A stretch of DNA of 25,676 nt from a virus. The stretch spans positions 1 to 25,676 of IMG/VR virus record IMGVR_UViG_3300041809_000311, one strand, 5' to 3'. Below are positions 21,526 through 25,676 of this stretch, piece after piece. The notes under the pieces were generated by a model, which searched no databases, had not been told where the DNA came from, and saw nothing but the letters and a program-made list of their open reading frames with translations. Position 1 is the stretch's first letter; each line of letters begins with the position of its first letter. The position numbers were made by a program, and so were the translations under genes.

Positions 21526-22313
21526 GCCGCCACCAGTTTGAGCGGGTTCCTCCAGAATTGATCATTTACATAGCTTGCGAATAGATTATCCGGCAGGATC
21601 GTTTCGCGCGGCGTCCAGCGCACAGCGCCATTCACATCATGCAATCCGCGAGCCCCGATGTTGCGGTCGAACTCCGAGGCGCTGTATTCCACATGATCGA
21701 AATCATGCGCGAATTTCGGCTCTCCGATGAAGTCATAAATCCGGGCCACCGCGGCATCCGGCGACTTGCACAGATGCTCATATTCCACCAGCAAAACCTT
21801 GTCCTTCTGCTCGCCGGACAAAGCCTCGCGCAAGCCATCCAGCGCAAACCCGACGACACCACCCGAGCCTGAGACAATCGCCGCCCGGCTATAGATTGTT
21901 GTGTCTGTCGAATAGTTATAGACACCACTCGGCTCAAAGGCGTTGCGGCGGTAAAGCCGCTCGAAACTGTCTATGATCCATGACAGATCACGCACACAGC
22001 AGATAATTTTAGCTTCCGGGAACAGCTTGGAAAGCGCGGTCAGGCGGTGGGTCCAGAATCGGCTTGTGTCGAATACGATCCCGGACCTATCCTTGTAATA
22101 ACCGTGAAACACGCCACGCAGGATTTCGATGCGCTGGTCATCGGTTATCCAGACAGCATTTTCGTTCCTGCGGGCCATCGCCGATTCCATCGCGGAATAA
22201 AGCGAGGAAACCGGCGAGGTCATCCCAGCGGTGATTTCAGGGTTCTGCCGCAGGATCGCGCCCAGCAGGGTCGAGCCGGAACGCGGCAGTCCCGATATGA
22301 AATGCAGCCGCAT
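21522..22313 (-). CDS. PAPS-dependent sulfotransferase family protein (263 aa)
   Basis: The 5'-phosphosulfate loop is clear at the N-terminus: FISGLPRSGSTLLGAIL (5-21). The 3'-phosphate site follows the family spacing, with CVRD at 106-109 giving Arg108 and Ser116 eight residues on (WIIDSF). A later VLLVEYEHLCKSPDAAVARI (173-192) is also typical. Such enzymes transfer sulfate from PAPS to sugars, lipids or tyrosine. Full length (263 aa) with no signal peptide or membrane helix, so it acts in the cytoplasm. It sits among tail genes and is coupled to the next gene by ATGA. Targets could be a tail protein, a host glycan or a host metabolite; the sequence does not say. Confidence 0.85.
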   Translation of the reverse strand: MRLHFISGLPRSGSTLLGAILRQNPEITAGMTSPVSSLYSAMESAMARRNENAVWITDDQRIEILRGVFHGYYKDRSGIVFDTSRFWTHRLTALSKLFPEAKIICCVRDLSWIIDSFERLYRRNAFEPSGVYNYSTDTTIYSRAAIVSGSGGVVGFALDGLREALSGEQKDKVLLVEYEHLCKSPDAAVARIYDFIGEPKFAHDFDHVEYSASEFDRNIGARGLHDVNGAVRWTPRETILPDNLFASYVNDQFWRNPLKLVAA

Positions 22314-22329
22314 GGTCTCTTACAACCAG

Positions 22330-24213
22330 CTAAACAAGCGTGAGTGTGGCGGAGGTTGCTTCTTGAAGAATCACCGTCCCAGCCAGAGATGCCGTGATCG
22401 GATTGACGCCGACCGTGGGATCTGCCTGCCCTACGCAAGAGAGAGTGAACGCACCAGCCGCGAGAAACGCAACCCCGCAAGTCGCCACATCCGGCGTCGA
22501 GGCGGACGGCGCCGCAGGTGTCAACGTCGCGGCGGTTGACGGCGTAATGGTCCAAGCGGGCGTGCCGTAAAGGGGGCCGTTGGCGGTGAATGTCGCGGTG
22601 TGGGTCGTACCGACGATAAGCGAGGACGAGGGCATGGTGATGGTTCCTTCCGGTGGTTCGGGGACATAGGGGACGATGGCGGTCGAGACTAATGCAGGAT
22701 TGGAAACCGTGGATTCGCGCGGATCGACGCTGCCGTAGTTCTTAATCATCTTGTCGGCGGCGGCAAAACAGGCGTCCAGATTTGTGAATGTCGTGCGAAC
22801 CGGCAGGATGCCTTGGCTGTCAAGATACTGGGCATGGACCATGATGGACCGGGTGGTCATCAGGTACTGCTGGCCCTGCATCGCCACGCCGCCATTGAAC
22901 GGATCGGCTGTCAACGCCGCGACTTGCGCGGCAGTCGGCGCCGTAGAGCCCTGGTTGTTGGTCTGGAGCGCGGCGAACGCCGCCGCCCACGAATTTTGCG
23001 TGGCATCGAGATAGTACGCCCCGCCCCAACCAGGCGGATAACCACTTGTCCCGCTCAATCTGTCGATAGCGTTGTTCAGCGCCCACAGATAAAGCGGCGC
23101 CCAATCGGAATGGCCGGTCAGGACGCCAAACCCAAGCGCGGAAAGCATGTAGTCGCATTGCCACGGTGCGAACGGCGTCTGGGGGGAAACCAGATGGAAA
23201 GTCTGCTGCCAACCAGTGGAAGTAATCGCTGCACCATAATAGGCAAGTTGCTGGTCCAGCAGGGTTTTGAAATAACTCGACGGCAGCAGATAGCTGGGAA
23301 GCGGTCCCAAGGATTCCGCGTCCGCCGTCGCAATATGCGCCATGAACAAGGTGCGCAGCCCCCAGGATATGCCGCGATACTCTCCGGTGATGGTCGCTTT
23401 GCCCTGCTGACCGGAGAGTGTCGCGTTCGTCAGCACCATAAAGTTCGCGTGGAACTGAAGGCTCTCCAGAAAACCAAGATCGCCCGTGGCCTCGAAGGCC
23501 ATGTAATCGTATTCCGGGTGGTGGGCCTGCTGCGGTGTCCAATTGCCGCCGAATGTCGAATAGCCCCCCTGGTTAGGATTCGGTGGCCCCTTCGCCAGCC
23601 AGGGCGAACCCTGGTAGCCCGGCGCATCAAAGGAGTTCGCCGTGGGATATGTCAGAAGGTTTATAGGCAGTCCGGTTGTCTGATCACGAAAGTGCAATGG
23701 ACATGTCTCGCCCACTAGAGCCCAGTCGATCATAGGACTCGGATCGTCGCCGAGCATATAAAATGCGCTGTTGTCCGTAATCAGGCCAATATCTGGCCGT
23801 TCGCCCGTGGTCGGCTCATATATTACGACACTGGATGAACCCATGAGTGTGTATGGAACGCGTGATGGTTGCGCATCCAGCGGAACGCCGATTGGCGCAT
23901 ATGGAAACATCCGCTTGGCCGACACGATCTGGGCCGGAGATTTCTTGATCGTGATCGGACAGTTCGTGCGATCTGTCCAGCGCGCGCACCACCAATGAGC
24001 CGGGACGTTGAAGGGCCCTATGGTGTAAGGACCGAGATTTTCAGCGAGGGCTGCGCTCCCATCTGCCGGCGGCGCAGGGTTCAAGATGCCAAGATGATAG
24101 ACAACGCGGCCATCAGACCGCGACAGAACTTGCAAATTCGTGTCCGCCGTTGGCGGTGTCTGCGCTGGCGTAATGACTGAGCCAGTAAGATCGGCGGCGC
24201 CCGGTGAACTCAT
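22330..24213 (-). CDS. large tail protein with helical (alpha/alpha-type) core and Ig-like C-terminus (627 aa)
   Basis: The 627-residue product starts at an ATG with AGGCAAG upstream. Its first 190 residues are beta-rich, with WWCARWTDRTNCPI. From about 215 to 500 the chain is mostly helical, with spaced motifs HHPEYDYMAFEATGDLGFLE, FHANFMVLTNA, RGISWGLRTLFMAH, and WQCDYMLSALGFG. This pattern of paired helices ending in conserved His, Trp and Tyr recalls (alpha/alpha) barrels of polysaccharide lyases and glycosidases, though I cannot name the family. The last 100 residues (TITMPSSSLIVGTTHTATF onward) form an Ig-like domain. It may degrade or bind host surface glycan. Confidence 0.65.
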   Translation of the reverse strand: MSSPGAADLTGSVITPAQTPPTADTNLQVLSRSDGRVVYHLGILNPAPPADGSAALAENLGPYTIGPFNVPAHWWCARWTDRTNCPITIKKSPAQIVSAKRMFPYAPIGVPLDAQPSRVPYTLMGSSSVVIYEPTTGERPDIGLITDNSAFYMLGDDPSPMIDWALVGETCPLHFRDQTTGLPINLLTYPTANSFDAPGYQGSPWLAKGPPNPNQGGYSTFGGNWTPQQAHHPEYDYMAFEATGDLGFLESLQFHANFMVLTNATLSGQQGKATITGEYRGISWGLRTLFMAHIATADAESLGPLPSYLLPSSYFKTLLDQQLAYYGAAITSTGWQQTFHLVSPQTPFAPWQCDYMLSALGFGVLTGHSDWAPLYLWALNNAIDRLSGTSGYPPGWGGAYYLDATQNSWAAAFAALQTNNQGSTAPTAAQVAALTADPFNGGVAMQGQQYLMTTRSIMVHAQYLDSQGILPVRTTFTNLDACFAAADKMIKNYGSVDPRESTVSNPALVSTAIVPYVPEPPEGTITMPSSSLIVGTTHTATFTANGPLYGTPAWTITPSTAATLTPAAPSASTPDVATCGVAFLAAGAFTLSCVGQADPTVGVNPITASLAGTVILQEATSATLTLV

Positions 24214-24225
24214 AATTCTTGCCTA

Positions 24226-25676
24226 TCAGATATTCTTAACATAAAGAGCCGTGGCCTTGACTGTAATGCTGCCTGCGGACAGGGCGGCAGTCCAGTTGGT
24301 GTTAACGGTGTTCTGCTTAAGCCCATCCGATGAAGGAAGCATGAAGCCCCTCGTGTCGTTAGCCGGGATATAGATCGGAATACCTGTCGCCCCGCTCGAA
24401 CTGGAAAGCGTCATCGTAACACCTGTGGCAGACTGATTGGCCGCGATCAACCCGTAAATATCGTTATACACTGAGGAAATGCCAGCGACTAAGGTGGCCG
24501 ATGTCGTGCTGCTCAGGGTTATGGTATTGCTGGCCTTATTGTCCCGAACATTGCCAATCACCGTGACTTGGCGGCCCAACTTATCGGCCATCGCGCCGAC
24601 CAGGTTCCCGTCCGTGGCCGCGCTCGGATTGGAAGTCTTGGCCAGCAATCCGTTATAGACGCCGTTGGCAGGAACGCCAGATCCCGTGGCCCCTTCCCAA
24701 ATACCCGTGACCGCCCCGATGGAGTTAGTTCCTGCGGGCAACGCGTCAGTGATGGCCGTCACCGCAGCGACTGTGGTGACGGTTGCCAGCGTCTGAGCGG
24801 CAGCAATAGAGACCGTGGCGTTCAGGCTGGATGCCGTGGCCTGGGCAACGGTCAAGGCGCCTTGATCGGAGGCTATCGCTACCGGCAGGGAGGCGGATTT
24901 TGTAGTCTGGCCCAGCGCTAGGGATGTTCCACCAACAGACGCGATGTCTGCCTGGCCCGCGTAGATCGAGCCCGAAGGATTGACGCCTGTCTGGCCGCGC
25001 AAGGTGCCACTGACATTAAGCCCGAGATAATCCGCATCCGCCGGAACGCCCGATCCGGTCGCGGACGCCGCGGCATTGCCGCTGGAGCATGCCTTTACAT
25101 TAACCGCGAGATAACCGTTGGAATCGAGCTGAAGCGCGGAAGACTGGGTGTTCGCTAAAGTGATGGGCGAGGAATTATAGACACCGCCCGCCACGTTCAT
25201 ATCCGCCGGTGCTGTGCCCGCTCCCACCGTGCCCTGGACGGAAGTCTGGTTCGCCGCGGTGGCGGCGCCAGTAGGTAATGGCGTTGCGCCGCCCGTGGCC
25301 AAGACCACGCGGAGAGTGGAAGCTCCTGCCGCGCCCGCGTTGACATCCGCCGTCACCGGGAAGTTGCTGGCATCCACAAGATTGGTCGTGCCAGGCGAGG
25401 CCTGGTTGATCGACACCGGGAACGCCGCCTGGTTAGAGGCAATGGCCACCGGCACTGAAGCCGACATCGTGGTTTGGCCCAAGGCCAGTGAAGTGCCGCC
25501 AACGGACGCGACATCTGTCTGGGCAGCGTAAACGCTTCCCGTGGGATTTGTCCCGGTCTGGCCGCGAAGGGTGCCGGAGACATTAACGCCGTTGTAACTA
25601 GCCGAGGATGGGACCGCAGAGCCGGTGGACCCAGCAGCCGGGTTAGATCCTGAAACCGAAGGCGAGCCGGCAATGC
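24226..25676 (-). CDS. repeat-containing tail protein, N-terminus cut by the right edge
   Basis: The frame stays open to the window edge, so the TTG at 25482 is not the real start and at least 483 codons are present. The protein is rich in Thr, Ala, Ser and Gly. It contains a near-duplicate block of about 72 residues (GSxVP...VNVSGTLRGQTG...SVGGTSLALGQTT.SAS.PVAIAS) starting 189 residues apart. A short third piece, TGSGVPANGVYNGLL, lies further on. The C-terminal 70 residues (PIYIPANDTRGFMLP and NTNWTAALSAGSITVKATALY) look like a separate beta domain. It is probably a fibre or tail-tip protein. It lies 12 bases upstream of the 627-aa gene. Confidence 0.72.
   Translation of the reverse strand, partial: IAGSPSVSGSNPAAGSTGSAVPSSASYNGVNVSGTLRGQTGTNPTGSVYAAQTDVASVGGTSLALGQTTMSASVPVAIASNQAAFPVSINQASPGTTNLVDASNFPVTADVNAGAAGASTLRVVLATGGATPLPTGAATAANQTSVQGTVGAGTAPADMNVAGGVYNSSPITLANTQSSALQLDSNGYLAVNVKACSSGNAAASATGSGVPADADYLGLNVSGTLRGQTGVNPSGSIYAGQADIASVGGTSLALGQTTKSASLPVAIASDQGALTVAQATASSLNATVSIAAAQTLATVTTVAAVTAITDALPAGTNSIGAVTGIWEGATGSGVPANGVYNGLLAKTSNPSAATDGNLVGAMADKLGRQVTVIGNVRDNKASNTITLSSTTSATLVAGISSVYNDIYGLIAANQSATGVTMTLSSSSGATGIPIYIPANDTRGFMLPSSDGLKQNTVNTNWTAALSAGSITVKATALYVKNI
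24643..25626 (-). repeat. diverged internal repeats of the right-edge tail protein
   Basis: Copy 1 (25408-25626) and copy 2 (24847-25059) encode about 72 residues each and share GTLRGQTG, SVGGTSLALGQTT and SAS.PVAIAS. They are still similar at the DNA level (GTCTGGCCGCGMARGGTGCC is common to both in the plus sense). Copies start 567 bases apart. A third, short trace (TGSGVP...YNG) lies at 24643-24687. More copies may lie outside the window. Confidence 0.72.

Noticed and set aside
22813-23718. 301-codon plus-strand ORF inside the 627-aa gene
   Set aside because: Arg-rich antisense shadow; the minus-strand frame has coherent helical and Ig-like domains.

Overview
The window is part of the late (virion) region of a tailed double-stranded DNA phage or prophage. 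It is GC-rich and almost fully coding. Nearly all genes lie on the minus strand, head to tail, with many 4-base ATGA or GTGA stop/start overlaps that indicate one long translationally coupled transcript. The tail genes look podovirus-like: a short-tail adaptor, a large beta-rich tail nozzle and a run of internal-virion-type proteins. They sit with a capsid protein of the N4-gp56 type. Sec-type signal peptides and a T5-type M15 endolysin point to a Gram-negative host. An alphaproteobacterium is my guess from general resemblance, not something the sequence proves. Terminase and portal genes are not in the window.

Layout, following minus-strand transcription from right to left. 25676-20319 is a host-interaction module. 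It holds a repeat-rich tail protein cut by the right edge, a 627-residue protein with a probable helical glycan-enzyme-like core and an Ig-like C-terminus, a PAPS-type sulfotransferase, a 70-residue unknown, a glycine-rich adhesin-like protein and a one-helix membrane protein. 20322-19978 holds a lone plus-strand 58-codon gene and a divergent control region with a palindrome and candidate promoter. 19977-15203 is the head module: scaffold, major capsid protein, two small structural candidates, two helical or coiled-coil proteins and the tail adaptor. 15199-8740 is the tail module: nozzle, then four fibre or spike genes, three of which begin with signal peptides, and a small structural protein. 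8743-7282 holds a Rossmann-like unknown, a small basic protein and the endolysin. 7285-2065 holds a GNAT acetyltransferase and three proteins that look like an ejection (internal virion) set. 2068-340 holds a one-helix peptide, a PurD-like ATP-grasp enzyme and an 80-residue protein. At the left edge two small basic plus-strand genes (46-343) converge on this operon, one of them DUF6496-like.

The structural genes would build the head around the scaffold, then add adaptor, nozzle and fibres, while the ejection set is packed inside the head. The endolysin releases progeny. The accessory enzymes (PurD-like ligase, GNAT, sulfotransferase) are embedded in the virion operon rather than in an early metabolic region, which makes their roles the most open question here. 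No tRNA, rRNA, CRISPR array, integrase, transposase or reverse transcriptase was seen. No stretch of 300 bases lacks a gene. The longest gap is 168 bases (19978-20145).
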